DNA of 36,203 bases. It comes from Paracoccus binzhouensis. GTDB lineage: Bacteria > Pseudomonadota > Alphaproteobacteria > Rhodobacterales > Rhodobacteraceae. Shown in pieces: positions 27,961 through 36,173 of the stretch. The DNA lies in NCBI RefSeq assembly GCF_016446475.1, contig NZ_JAEHFP010000046.1, positions 1 through 36,203 of the forward strand, read 5' to 3'. The notes beneath the pieces are model-generated. The model was not told the DNA's origin, ran no database searches, and worked only from the letters and a program-made list of their open reading frames with translations. The translations under genes were made by a program, and so were the position numbers. Each line of letters begins with the position of its first letter. The first letter of the stretch is position 1.

Positions 27961-29225
27961 TCCGGGGGCGCACGCTCTCCTTCCACGCCGACCCCGTGGA
28001 AACCGAAAACGCCTTCACCTACCACGAGGACGGCGCCGTCATCACCGAGAACGGCAAGATCGCCGCCATCGGCGACTATGCCGCGCTGCGCGACCCCGCC
28101 CTGCCGGAAATCGACCACCGCCCGCACCTGATCCTGCCGGGCTTCATCGACACGCATATCCATTTCCCGCAGGTCCAGGTGATCGCCAGCTGGGGGGCGC
28201 AGCTGCTCGACTGGCTCAACACCTATACCTTCCCCGAGGAATCGCGCTTCGCCCAGCAGGGCCACGCCCCGGCCATGGCGGAAAAATTTCTCGACCTGCT
28301 GCTTTCGCACGGCACCACCACCGCCGTGGCCTTCTGCTCGGTGCATCCGCAATCGGCCGAGGCGCTGTTCTCGGCCGCCGAGGCGCGGGGCATGGCGATG
28401 GTGGCCGGCAAGGTGATGATGGACCGCAATGCCCCCGAGGCGGTGCTGGACACCCCGCAGCAGGGCTATGACGACAGCAAGGCGCTGATCGCCCGATGGC
28501 ACGGCCGCGGCCGCCAGCGCTATGCCATCACCCCGCGTTTCGCCATCACCTCGACGCCCGAGCAGATGGAGATGACCGGGCAACTGGTGCGCGAACATCC
28601 CGACTGCCACATCCAGACGCATCTCAGCGAGAACAAGGACGAGATCGCCTTCACGCTCAGCCTCTATCCGCAGGCGCGCGACTATCTCGACATCTACGAG
28701 ACCTATGGCCTCTTGTCCGAAAAGCTACTGCTCGGCCATTCCATCCACCTGGAACCGCGCGAGATCGCCCGCATGGCCGAGACCGGCTCGCGCGCGGTGT
28801 TCTGCCCGACCTCGAACCTGTTCCTCGGCTCGGGCCTCTTCGACGAGGCGGGGCTGCGCGCCGCGGGCGTGGTCAGCGGCATCGCCACCGACGTCGGCGG
28901 CGGCACCAGCTATTCCATGCTGCAGACCCTGAACGAGGGCTACAAGATCCTGCAGCTGCGCGGCCAGAAGCTGCATCCCTTCGCCGCCTTCCACTGGATC
29001 ACCCGCGGCAATGCGCTGGCGCTCGGCATGGCCGACCGCATCGGCACGCTGGAGCCCGGCAGCGATGCCGACCTGGTGGTGCTCGACAGCCGCGCCACGC
29101 CGGCGATGGCGCTGCGCATGGACCGGGCCGAGACCCTGGCCGAGGAGCTTTTCATCCTGCAGATCCTCGGCGACGACCGCGCGATTGCCCAGACCTATGT
29201 GGCGGGGAAACCGATGTTCGGCTGA
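27948..29225 (+). CDS. guaD: Guanine deaminase
   Basis: A 425-residue zinc amidohydrolase that converts guanine to xanthine, the substrate of XdhAB. Metal and catalytic residues are in LPGFIDTHIHFPQVQ, QTHLSENKDE, LLGHSIHLEPREIA and IATDVGGGTSYSM; LDWLNTYTFPEE is specific for the GuaD group. It is the last gene of xdhABC-guaD and starts inside xdhC. No terminator is visible behind it; instead a mobile-element remnant on the other strand abuts the stop codon. Confidence 0.95.
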   Translation: MRQLIRGRTLSFHADPVETENAFTYHEDGAVITENGKIAAIGDYAALRDPALPEIDHRPHLILPGFIDTHIHFPQVQVIASWGAQLLDWLNTYTFPEESRFAQQGHAPAMAEKFLDLLLSHGTTTAVAFCSVHPQSAEALFSAAEARGMAMVAGKVMMDRNAPEAVLDTPQQGYDDSKALIARWHGRGRQRYAITPRFAITSTPEQMEMTGQLVREHPDCHIQTHLSENKDEIAFTLSLYPQARDYLDIYETYGLLSEKLLLGHSIHLEPREIARMAETGSRAVFCPTSNLFLGSGLFDEAGLRAAGVVSGIATDVGGGTSYSMLQTLNEGYKILQLRGQKLHPFAAFHWITRGNALALGMADRIGTLEPGSDADLVVLDSRATPAMALRMDRAETLAEELFILQILGDDRAIAQTYVAGKPMFG

Positions 29226-29226
29226 G

Positions 29227-30823
29227 GCGGGGCGCGTGTTGCTGCCAAAGAGATGAAACGGTCGTGAAACGCCTGCCTATCGGTCGCCGTCAACCGCACC
29301 TGATCGCCGCCACGCGGCCCATGGATCCGACGAAAGGGCAAGCCCATCCGCCGGATGAACGTCGCCAGTTCGGCAATGCGCAGCCCTTCAGAACTGGCGA
29401 AGACAGCCAGAGAAACCACCTCGCCCTCCTGTCCGACATGGCCGAGATTGACCAGAACCGAGGCAAATCCGGATCGTTGCAGATACGTCCCCACCCGAGG
29501 CAAACGGCCATCCCGGATCCGTTCGATCACCTCGGGAACCGTCAGCTGCAACCTTGATGCGGCCTCCGCCAGGCTGCACCAGTCATGCATCCCACATAGA
29601 CCGGCGCCGCGCCGACCAGCAGATCATCAATCAACCGCTGCGCCGCCAGCGGATCCCAGCGACCATGCGCGACTTCGATAAGAAGGCCCGAATCGCGCAT
29701 TTCCGCAAAAACCCATGATGCCACGGACAGCGCCTTGCAGAACGCCGCCGCCGTCAGTCCATGGTTCAGTTGCTCGAGCACACCCTTTGCCGCGTCCTGG
29801 TCATAGATCCGCCAGGTGATCGGCAGCCTGGACGGGATCTCGAGCCCCGCAGCCTCCAGAGTCGTGATGACTTCGGTATCCGGTCTTTGCAGCAGGCACG
29901 CGGTTTCTCGAACAGAACACAGGGTCCGTTGCAGCACCGGCTCGCCCAGCACTTCATCGCCGGGCGCAAACGGCCAGGTTTCACGGATATGCTGCTGCAA
30001 GATGGCACGGAAAGGCTGCAGCTCCACCGGGCAAGGATCAGCGACGAGAAGATCATAGAGCCCGCCAAAGATCTTGCGCGGCCCCTCATCGGGCCCACCC
30101 ATCAGATGCTGCAGGTCAGTCAGCGCGCCGCGGAGCGTCGCCTCACCTTCAACGCAGAGGAAATAGCCCACCTGGCATGGCGACCAATCCAGATCCGCAG
30201 GCAGACGGCGCCATTTGGATAGCTGCGTCGCCATCGCCGCGCAGCCAAGTTGCGCGCAGACCTGCGCGGCTGCGAAAAGATCGAACCGATCAAGCCAGCC
30301 TGCCCTGCTCACCTGTCCGTTGAGCCTTGCGAAAAAACCACCGCTCGAACTCGGATACGTCTCGTTGTGCAGGGAGCGTTTCGTCGCGCAGCTCCAGCTC
30401 TGGCAGTCGGCTCGCCACATCGTGTCGGTCCAGTTCGTCCTGCACCGCCCAGAGCGTAATCAACGGTCGTCGATGCTCGGGGCAGATCATGACGAAGGGC
30501 AAGGACCAGATACCGAGCAACCCAGGCTGAATCTGTAGGCAGTCGGGACAGCCGCGGACAAGCCTGCCGCCGACCATACGCGACGGAAAGCGCACATCGC
30601 CAAACCAGGCATCATCGCCTTGAAACCGCAGCGTCCCGGCACCAATCTCCGCAACCGGGATTCCGGACAGCGCGGCCAATCTCTGAAGCGCAACATCCTC
30701 TCCAGCCAACAGATCAGAAGGCTTTATCCCCATGTCCCGCAGGAACTCGCGCAACGGCACGTAGTTCGCCCGCGCGAGGCGTGAAGCCAGCGATGCTGCG
30801 CTTTCGCCGGGGTTGGGTGACAC
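29227..30823 (-). pseudogene. tniQ: TniQ-family transposition protein gene, disrupted by two frameshifts
   Basis: Three consecutive reading frames on the minus strand together form one TniQ-like protein of about 530 residues. The first (30823 to about 30335) opens with a GTG and PNPGESAASLASRLARAN, the TniQ N-terminal motif, then has the zinc-finger-like CPDC and ICPEHRRPL. At a run of six T (A6 at 30332-30337 on plus) the protein continues in the next frame (RLNGQVSRAGWLDRFDLFAA) to about 29592, and then returns to the original frame as HDWCSLAEAASRLQLTVPEV. Its natural stop is lost: the last frame runs into guaD and ends at 29195. TniQ proteins work in target selection of Tn7/Tn5053-like transposons; the partner genes are missing here. 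GC content and codon use are lower than in neighbours, indicating transfer. A sequencing error at the homopolymer is possible for the first shift. Confidence 0.75.
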
Positions 30824-30840
30824 GGAGAGAGGAAGCTTCG

Positions 30841-30999
30841 TTATCTCAGCTGCATAATTGGCCAGGTTTCAGAGCGCCACCTCGTAGCAAGGAAAGTTAA
30901 CATGTCTCCTGCGGTCAGCGCGCTGTTGTCACTGAGATTAAGCAGCCGCTCGAACAGCCGGCCACGTTCGCACCCTTTGCTGGCTTGGGCTAACCGACT
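30841..30999 (-). pseudogene. C-terminal gene fragment upstream of tniQ, family not recognised
   Basis: Minus-strand codons from about 30999 down to a TAA at 30841 read like real protein: SKGCERGRLFERLLNLSDNS followed by ALTAGDMLTFLATRWRSETW. An in-frame TGA lies immediately upstream and no start is present, so only the C-terminus of a gene survives. It ends 17 nt before the tniQ GTG, the usual place for tniB, but I cannot identify it as TniB from this piece. Confidence 0.4.
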
Positions 31000-31056
31000 T
31001 CACGGACGCCAGTGACCATGACCGGATCGATACACATCTCGCTCCCCAGACAGCAG

Positions 31057-31146
31057 CGCACCCGCTACGACAAAACCGCAGGCAGCTTCCTCGGCTTCGT
31101 CAACCTCGCCTGCATCAGGCTATGGCTGCGCCAGTGTCAACATAAC
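31057..31146 (+). pseudogene. C-terminal tail of an IS5-superfamily transposase (fragment)
   Basis: About 25 codons read RTRYDKTAGSFLGFVNLACI followed by RLWLR. This matches the extreme C-terminus of IS427/ISL2-type IS5 transposases (RYDKxxxxFLxxxxLxxxxxWL). It is followed without a break by the N-terminal part of a different IS5 transposase, so the continuous reading frame through 31012-31485 is a chance fusion of two element remnants. Confidence 0.55.
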
Positions 31147-31485
31147 CTACTGATATGGTTCGGCAAGAACCTGGTCTGGCTTGCCCCGAAGGCTGGTCGC
31201 AACGGCCGGCCGCCGGTGTTCAGCGATGCAGCGATCCGATTCTGCTTGACGGTGACGGTCCTGTTCGGGCGGCCGCTGCGGCAAACGACAGGGATCGTGG
31301 CAAGTATCCTGTCGATGGCCGGTCTCGACTGGGCCGTTCCCGACTTTTCCACCCTGAGCCGCAGGCAAAAAGCCATAGAGGTGCAGATAACGCATCGCCG
31401 TGCGCCGGGCCCGCCGAACCTGCTTGTCGACAGCGCGGAAATCAAGTTCCTGGGCGATGGGGAATGGCTGGCCCGCAAGCACGGC
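31147..31485 (+). pseudogene. IS5-family transposase, N-terminal fragment
   Basis: About 113 codons match the N-terminal half of IS5-group transposases: LLIWFGKNLVWLAPKAGRNG, RPPVFSDAAIRFCLTVTVLF, then LRQTTGIVASILSMAGLDWA, VPDFSTLSRRQK and DSAEIKFLGDGEWLARKHG, the last containing the position of the first catalytic Asp (LLVDSAEIK, normally LLVDSTGIK). Homology ends abruptly at about 31485, exactly where the cas3 remnant begins on the opposite strand. The C-terminal catalytic residues are absent, so it is inactive. Confidence 0.8.
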
Positions 31486-32850
31486 ACACCGGCCTTGATC
31501 AGGCTGGTCGCGATCGGGCGGCAGGGAGAGCCGGACTTCAGACGCGCGCAAATATCTTCCAAGATCGCCCGCCGATGCATCGGATACTGCCGCGTCGTCA
31601 GGTGGACGAGCCCGTCAAGCCCGGCCGCCCTGGCTTCGTTGAACAGTTCCAGTGCATGGGCGCAGCTGTTGACGATGATCATGCCCTGCGGCGTGTCGCG
31701 CAGCGCCTCGATCGGCGCGGTATCATCCGTCTCGCCGCCCTGCACGATCCGGGCGCGGCACAGGCGGCGGGCCAGTTCCTCGGGGTCGGGCGCCAGTTCG
31801 CGGCCCTCCAGCGGCAAGCCGCCCCGCCTCAATTGGCGACTGTCGAAAGCGGATTGCGTCGCCGTGCACCGCACCACCGAACAGCCGCAATGCGTGCAGA
31901 ACATGTCGATCATCCGCAGCGCCGGCGTCAGCAGCTTGCGCGGCAGGGATTGCGCCTCATCCAGCGCGATCACCGAGCCGGCGATGTTGTGCAACTTGCG
32001 GCAGCGCGAGGGGCACGCGGCGAAAAGGCTTTCGAAAAGCTGCCCATTGGTGGAGACCACCAGAGGCGCGGCGCAATCCTCCATGGCAAGGCACCGCTTA
32101 TCTTTTCCCTCCCGCCCTTTCGGGTCGGTTTTCTCATCGCCGATGGCCGAATGGTGATCCAGCACCGCATCGCCGAAAAGTTCGCGGAAGATGGCGGCCG
32201 TCTGGGAGACGATGGAAGTGTATGGAATTGGTATATATTTCTGCAATGCCCATGATACGCCGCATGGTCCGGCGCGAAGCCCGGCGAGGCCAACGTCTTG
32301 CCCCCGCCGGCAGGCATAGCCAAGGTGAAAAGCCCCGGCGCCATGGCGGCCCCCTGCCGGACATGGGTCAGAATATCTGCGCGTGGACGGTGATCGGGCC
32401 AGAGCCGTCGAATTTCACCTTATACGCGTTGAAAACCTGTCTCCAGCCCGGCAACAGGTCTGCCAGGGCCTGCCATCCAGCCCGGCATGGAAGGTCTCGG
32501 TATCGCGGAAATCCGCATCGCCCAGGCAGGAAAACCCATGCGCGCGGTGACCGACAGGTCGAAGCCGCAGGATGCCGGGCGCATGAGCGCGGCCAGTTCC
32601 CTGGCCATCGAACCGAAATCGGGACTGGCCGCAGCCGAGATTTCCGGCGCGATCGGGTCGTGGAAAGCCTCGAGCCGGCGCTCCATGCTGCCCTCGGCAC
32701 CATGGCGGTCGGGCAAGTCGCGTGATGGCCCAGGATGGCATAGCCGATCACCTCGGAGACAGGCCGCAGGTCATCGGACGCCCGGGCGCGCAGCAGCGCA
32801 GCGCCGGCTGTCGAGTGATCCACCCGCACATTCTCGCCGGCCAGCACGCG
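31485..32850 (-). pseudogene. cas3: Decayed CRISPR-associated helicase/nuclease gene cas3 (type I)
   Basis: Six consecutive frame segments reconstruct a Cas3 helicase-nuclease. From 5' on the minus strand: an HD-nuclease piece AGENVRVDHSTAGAALL to GYAILGHHA (about 32844-32719); DRHGAEGSMERRLEAFHDPI in the next frame (from 32710); FSCLGDADFRDTETFHAGLD in the third (about 32534); ALADLLPGWRQVFNAYKVKF back in the first (about 32478-32371); the Walker A segment LFTLAMPAGGGKTLAS (about 32332-32285); then IPYTSIVSQTAAIFRELFGD through LVVSTNGQLFESLF, SVIALDEAQSLPRKLL (DEAQ box) and HLTTRQYPMHRRAILEDICA to TSLIKAGV, ending at 31485 where an IS5 fragment cuts it. The N-terminus and the second half of the helicase are gone. 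Wording of the motifs resembles type I-C Cas3. No other cas gene or repeat array is seen. Confidence 0.82.
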
Positions 32851-33147
32851 GCTGCGCGGGGCACCAGCCGCCATCGCCGGACCACGCAGCGACGATGACC
32901 GTTCCGGCCCATCCGGCACAGCGGGTCCGCATGAGCCGGCCGCAGCAGCAGGAAAGCGCATCGGACAGACCGCGATCGCACGCCGGCAGCGGCGCCTCGG
33001 CCCCTCGATTCCGAACGTGCAACCTTACGCTGCATCTGCTAGACTGCCGGTCGAGGACGGTTCGGCTCGGTATCTTCGCGGGCGGGGCCGGGTTCTCCGG
33101 CCGTTGCCTCGCCCGGTTCCGGGCCCTCCAGGAAGGGAGGAGCAGCC

Positions 33148-34005
33148 ATGCACCGAGAGACGATTGGAAACCCGCTGAGCTGGAGCGCGCAGAAACTGGC
33201 CGGCATCGGCCGCAGCGCCGGGGCGGCGGTGGATGGGATCGGCAGCCACGAGATGACCCTGCCCGGGGTCAGGCAGATCGGCCTGGCCGATATTCGCGCG
33301 GCGCTGCGCAAGGGCGTTCAGGATTTCGCCGCGCTACGCACCGACGTGATCACCGCGGTGGCGCTCTATCCGGTGATCGGCTTCGTCCTGGCCGCCTGGG
33401 CGTTCAACGCCGGGCAAGTGCATCTGCTGTTTCCGCTGGCGGCGGGCTTTCCGCTGGTCGGACCGGTGGCGGCGATCGGCCTTTACGAGATGAGCCGGCG
33501 GCGCGAGCGGGGCGAAGACACCAATTGGGGCGCGGTGCTGGCCACGCTGCGCGGCCGGGTGCTGGGCCCGGTGCTGACACTGGGCTGCCTTCTGGCGGTG
33601 ATCTTCGCCTTCTGGGTCATCGCCGCGCATGCGATCTGGGCCGCCACCCTGGGACCCGAACCCTATGACAGCCTGCGGGTCTTCCTGCGCGACACCGTCA
33701 CCACCAGCGCCGGCTGGACGATGATCCTGGCCGGGTTCGGCGTCGGCTTCGTCTTCGCGGCCGGGGTGCTTTGCGTCAGCCTGGTCTCCTTCCCGATGCT
33801 GATCGACCGGCCGGTGGGCGTGCCGGTGGCGCTGGCGACCTCGCTTGCCGTGGCGCGCCGCAACCCCGGGACGACGGCGCTCTGGGGGCTGATCGTCGCG
33901 GTCGCGCTGCTGCTGGGGACGATCCCGCTATTCGCCGGGCTGATCGTGGTGCTGCCCATCCTCGGCCATGCGACATGGCACCTCTATCGCCGGGCGGTGG
34001 TCTAG
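33148..34005 (+). CDS. DUF2189 integral membrane protein
   Basis: A 285-residue protein with about six hydrophobic segments after a 65-residue soluble N-terminus. The conserved opening of the core (IRAALRKGVQDFAALRTDVI, then LAAGFPLVGPVAAIGLYEMS with RRRERGED) matches DUF2189, a common proteobacterial family of unknown function. Mid-protein LVSFPMLIDRPVGVPVALAT and the terminal PLFAGLIVVLPILGHATWHL are further family blocks. GGAGGAG is placed 7 nt before ATG. It stands alone, between the cas3 remnant and the mutase gene. Confidence 0.85.
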   Translation: MHRETIGNPLSWSAQKLAGIGRSAGAAVDGIGSHEMTLPGVRQIGLADIRAALRKGVQDFAALRTDVITAVALYPVIGFVLAAWAFNAGQVHLLFPLAAGFPLVGPVAAIGLYEMSRRRERGEDTNWGAVLATLRGRVLGPVLTLGCLLAVIFAFWVIAAHAIWAATLGPEPYDSLRVFLRDTVTTSAGWTMILAGFGVGFVFAAGVLCVSLVSFPMLIDRPVGVPVALATSLAVARRNPGTTALWGLIVAVALLLGTIPLFAGLIVVLPILGHATWHLYRRAVV

Positions 34006-34306
34006 CGTCCGACAGGAAAGCCGGGGCGCGGCCGGCCCGGCGCTTCCGGGCGGGGCATGTCCGGATGGGCGAGCCGAAGGCTGAGCGCAGCAACGACCCG
34101 GGATGCGCCGCCAATCCCCACAGGTGCCGCTTGCGCCATCGCAGCCCTGATCGCCGCAGAATTTTCCGGCGGGAGTCCGATATCGGCCTCGGCGCCCAAA
34201 TTAACCAATAACAATTACCGATTCATAATGTCGCTTCACAAAACTTGACCGAATGCGGATGATTCCCCTACCCCTCGGCGCTGGTTCGTTGCGAAGGGGA
34301 GGAACC
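34006..34306. other. Intergenic region without a convincing gene
   Basis: No gene is supported here. A minus-strand frame of 70 codons (34002-34214) has no ribosome-binding site and no recognisable motif. The right part (34190-34252) is distinctly A/T-rich and holds the promoter candidate for the mutase subunit gene. Confidence 0.5.
34201..34229 (+). promoter_or_regulatory. Candidate sigma70 promoter of the mutase subunit gene
   Basis: TTAACC (34201-34206), a 17-nt spacer and CATAAT (34224-34229) match the -35 and -10 boxes at 4/6 and 5/6 positions. The site lies in a local A/T-rich patch about 80 nt before the ATG at 34307. Confidence 0.5.
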
Positions 34307-34750
34307 ATGTTGGAGGCGGTCCCGGAATACCGGGGCATCCTGGGGGTCACCGGCGCCGATTGCCATGCGGTCGGCAACAAGATCATCTCGGCCGTGCTGG
34401 GCCGGAACGGCATCGAGGTGGTGAACCTGGGCGTCATGGTCAGCCAGGACGAGTTCATCCAGGCCGCCATCGAGGAAAAGGCCGATGCCATCCTCGTCTC
34501 GTCGATCTATGGCCATGGCGAGATCGACTGCCAGGACATCCGCGCCCGCTGCGAGGAGCGCGGGCTGGGCGAGATCCTGCTTTATGTCGGCGGCAACCTT
34601 GTGATCGGCAAGCGCGCCTTCGCCGAGGTCGAGCAGCGCTTCCTCGAGATGGGCTTCGACGGGGTGTTCCCGCCGACCGTGCGGCTCGAGGATGTGGTGG
34701 ATCTGCTGAAGTCCGACATCCGCGGGGAGTGTGCGATCTTTTGTGTATGA
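34307..34750 (+). CDS. Glutamate (methylaspartate) mutase small B12-binding subunit, 3' end altered by an insertion sequence
   Basis: A 147-residue cobalamin-binding protein of the methylaspartate mutase sigma type, which with the large subunit interconverts glutamate and 3-methylaspartate. The DxHxxG motif that supplies the cobalt-ligating His is DCHAVG (D18, H20, G23); DAILVSSIYGHGEIDC and ILLYVGGNLVIGK are the other family blocks. The start at 34307 has AGGGGAGG in front. The core ends at LEDVVDLLKSDI; the last residues RGECAIFCV are untypical and run up to the left boundary of an IS110-type element, so the native tail was probably replaced. Partner genes (mutL-like, large subunit) would lie beyond the element, outside the window, and may be separated from their promoter. 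Confidence 0.85.
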   Translation: MLEAVPEYRGILGVTGADCHAVGNKIISAVLGRNGIEVVNLGVMVSQDEFIQAAIEEKADAILVSSIYGHGEIDCQDIRARCEERGLGEILLYVGGNLVIGKRAFAEVEQRFLEMGFDGVFPPTVRLEDVVDLLKSDIRGECAIFCV

Positions 34751-34830
34751 CGGCTCTGATGCTGTAACCGCCCCCCGACGGCATCGACGTGCCAAGGTGG
34801 GATCGCAACAATCCGTATTGGGAGGCGGTC

Positions 34831-35859
34831 ATGTCGGAGATTATCACGGTCGGACTGGATCTGGCGAAGAATGTGTTCCAGGTCCACGGTGCTGACAGCA
34901 AAGGCAGTGCTGTCTTACGCAAGAAGCTCAGACGGGCTCAGGTGTTTGAGTTCTTCGCCAAGTTGCCGCCCTGCCTGGTGGCGATGGAGGCCTGCGGTGG
35001 CGCGCATTTCTGGGGTCGGGAGCTGGCCAAGCTCGGCCACGACATCAAGCTCATCCCGCCCGCCTATGTGAAGCCCTTCATCAAGCGGCAAAAAAATGAT
35101 GCGGCGGATGCCGAGGCGATCTGCGAGGCGGCGCAAAGACCGAACATGCGCTTTGTTCCCGTGAAGAGCGAGGAAACGCAAGGAGCGGCCAGCGTCTTCC
35201 GCGTCCGGGAGTTGCTCATCCGGCAGCGTACCCAGGCCATCAACGCGCTCCGCGGACATCTCACCGAGTATGGCTGGGTGGTGCCACAGGGTGCGACGAA
35301 TGCCCGGCGCCTGGTTGCCCTCGTCGCGGATGAAGAATCGGGCCTGCCCGCCACGGCGCGGGCATCCCTGACGGTCCTGACTGAAACGCTTGTCCAGCTC
35401 GACGGTCAGATCGAGACCTTGGATGCCGAGATCGACCGGCGCGCCAAGACCGATGAAGTCGCCCGGCGCCTAATGACGATCCCTGGCATCGGCCCGTTGA
35501 TCGCCACGGCCATCGCCACACTGGCTCCGCCGCTGGAAGCGTTCCGGAAGGGCCGAGACTTCGCGGCATGGCTTGGGCTCACGCCCAGGCAGCATTCGAC
35601 GGGCGGAAAGCAACGGCTGGGAGCCACGACGAAGATGGGTGAGCGTTCCCTACGCCGGTTGCTGATCATCGGCGCCAACAGTGTCATCATCAAGCGCCAT
35701 AGTCATGCGTCAGCGCGCGCCGGCACCTGGCTGGCAAGGATGCTGGAGCGCAAGCCGCCGATGCTGGTGCGCGTGGCCTTGGCCAACAAGATGGCGCGGA
35801 TCGTCTGGGCGTTGATGAAGAGCGGAGAGGTCTACCGGGCTCCGGCCATGGCGGCGTAA
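34831..35859 (+). CDS. IS110-family (IS1111 group) transposase
   Basis: An intact 342-residue DEDD transposase. The N-terminal RuvC-like part shows GLDLAKNVFQVHG (D10), VAMEACGGAHFWGRELAKLG and KRQKNDAADAEAICEAAQRP with the later acidic residues; the C-terminal Transposase_20 part has LMTIPGIGPLIATAIATLA, AWLGLTPRQHSTGGKQRLG and RRLLIIGANSVI. ATG 34831 follows GGAGGCGGTC; a longer start at 34789 is not supported. All blocks are full length, so it may still be active. Confidence 0.95.
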   Translation: MSEIITVGLDLAKNVFQVHGADSKGSAVLRKKLRRAQVFEFFAKLPPCLVAMEACGGAHFWGRELAKLGHDIKLIPPAYVKPFIKRQKNDAADAEAICEAAQRPNMRFVPVKSEETQGAASVFRVRELLIRQRTQAINALRGHLTEYGWVVPQGATNARRLVALVADEESGLPATARASLTVLTETLVQLDGQIETLDAEIDRRAKTDEVARRLMTIPGIGPLIATAIATLAPPLEAFRKGRDFAAWLGLTPRQHSTGGKQRLGATTKMGERSLRRLLIIGANSVIIKRHSHASARAGTWLARMLERKPPMLVRVALANKMARIVWALMKSGEVYRAPAMAA

Positions 35860-36101
35860 AGTCCGTCAGCGGTCGCGAGGTCGTCGGAGCGGAGGAGGGC
35901 TGAGAGCAACTTGGCGCAACGGTCGCAAGACAAGGTCGGAAAACCAGAGCGCAACAGAGTGCCATCGAGCACGCGGCTTTGATTTGGTTCCGACCCGCGA
36001 ACACCATGCGGGCCCGCGGCATGACTATGGCCGCATCACGAGGCCGGATACATGTCAGCACCCGACACCGCGCCAAATTGCTCCAAAACCCTCTTGCGCA
36101 A
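35860..36101. other. 3' non-coding part of the IS110-type element
   Basis: No coding capacity is recognised between the transposase stop and the right inverted repeat. In IS110 elements non-coding flanks of this kind can carry a structured guide (bridge) RNA; in the IS1111 group this is usually placed downstream of the transposase gene, as is the long stretch here. This is a candidate only, and no fold was computed. Confidence 0.4.
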
Positions 36102-36135
36102 GGGGCGGTTATACATGTTGCACAAATCCCGTCAG

Positions 36136-36154
36136 GGATTCAGATCGTGAATCC
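36136..36154. repeat. Short dyad at the probable left end of an IS5-like element
   Basis: GGATTCA (36136-36142) and TGAATCC (36148-36154) are perfect inverted arms with a GATCG spacer. Similar GATTCA/TGAATC sequences occur at the tips of some IS5-family elements, and an IS5-type transposase start follows at 36174. Confidence 0.4.
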
Positions 36155-36173
36155 AGGGTGGTAGCTGTGATGT

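Larger units (their letters stand above)
34763..36113 (+). mobile_element. IS110-family (IS1111 group) insertion sequence
   Basis: The element is bounded here by its sub-terminal inverted repeats TGTAACCGCCCC (34763-34774) and GGGGCGGTTATA (36102-36113), which match in 11 of 12 positions; sub-terminal repeats of this size are characteristic of the IS1111 group. One transposase gene lies between them, with a long 3' non-coding stretch. True ends lie some tens of bases outside the repeats: on the left close to 34730-34750 in the mutase gene, on the right before the IS5-like end at about 36136. No target duplication is expected for this group. Confidence 0.75.

Noticed and set aside
30325..30345. 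Programmed +1 frameshift producing full-length TniQ.
   Set aside because: TniQ families are not known to need frameshifting, and a second shift downstream is also required; decay or a homopolymer error is simpler.
29195..32850. TniQ next to Cas3 as a CRISPR-associated transposon (CAST).
   Set aside because: CASTs encode TniQ with Cascade and lack Cas3; here both genes are broken, they are separated by IS remnants, and no cas5/6/7/8, tnsB/tnsC or array is seen. Juxtaposition of independent remnants explains it better.
29195..32850. CRISPR repeat-spacer array near the cas3 remnant.
   Set aside because: I looked for regularly spaced 25-37 nt repeats on both strands here and in the rest of the window and saw none.
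34002..34214. 70-codon minus-strand frame between the DUF2189 and mutase genes.
   Set aside because: No ribosome-binding site and no recognisable motif, and it overlaps the end of the DUF2189 gene. It could be a decayed fragment, but I cannot support it.
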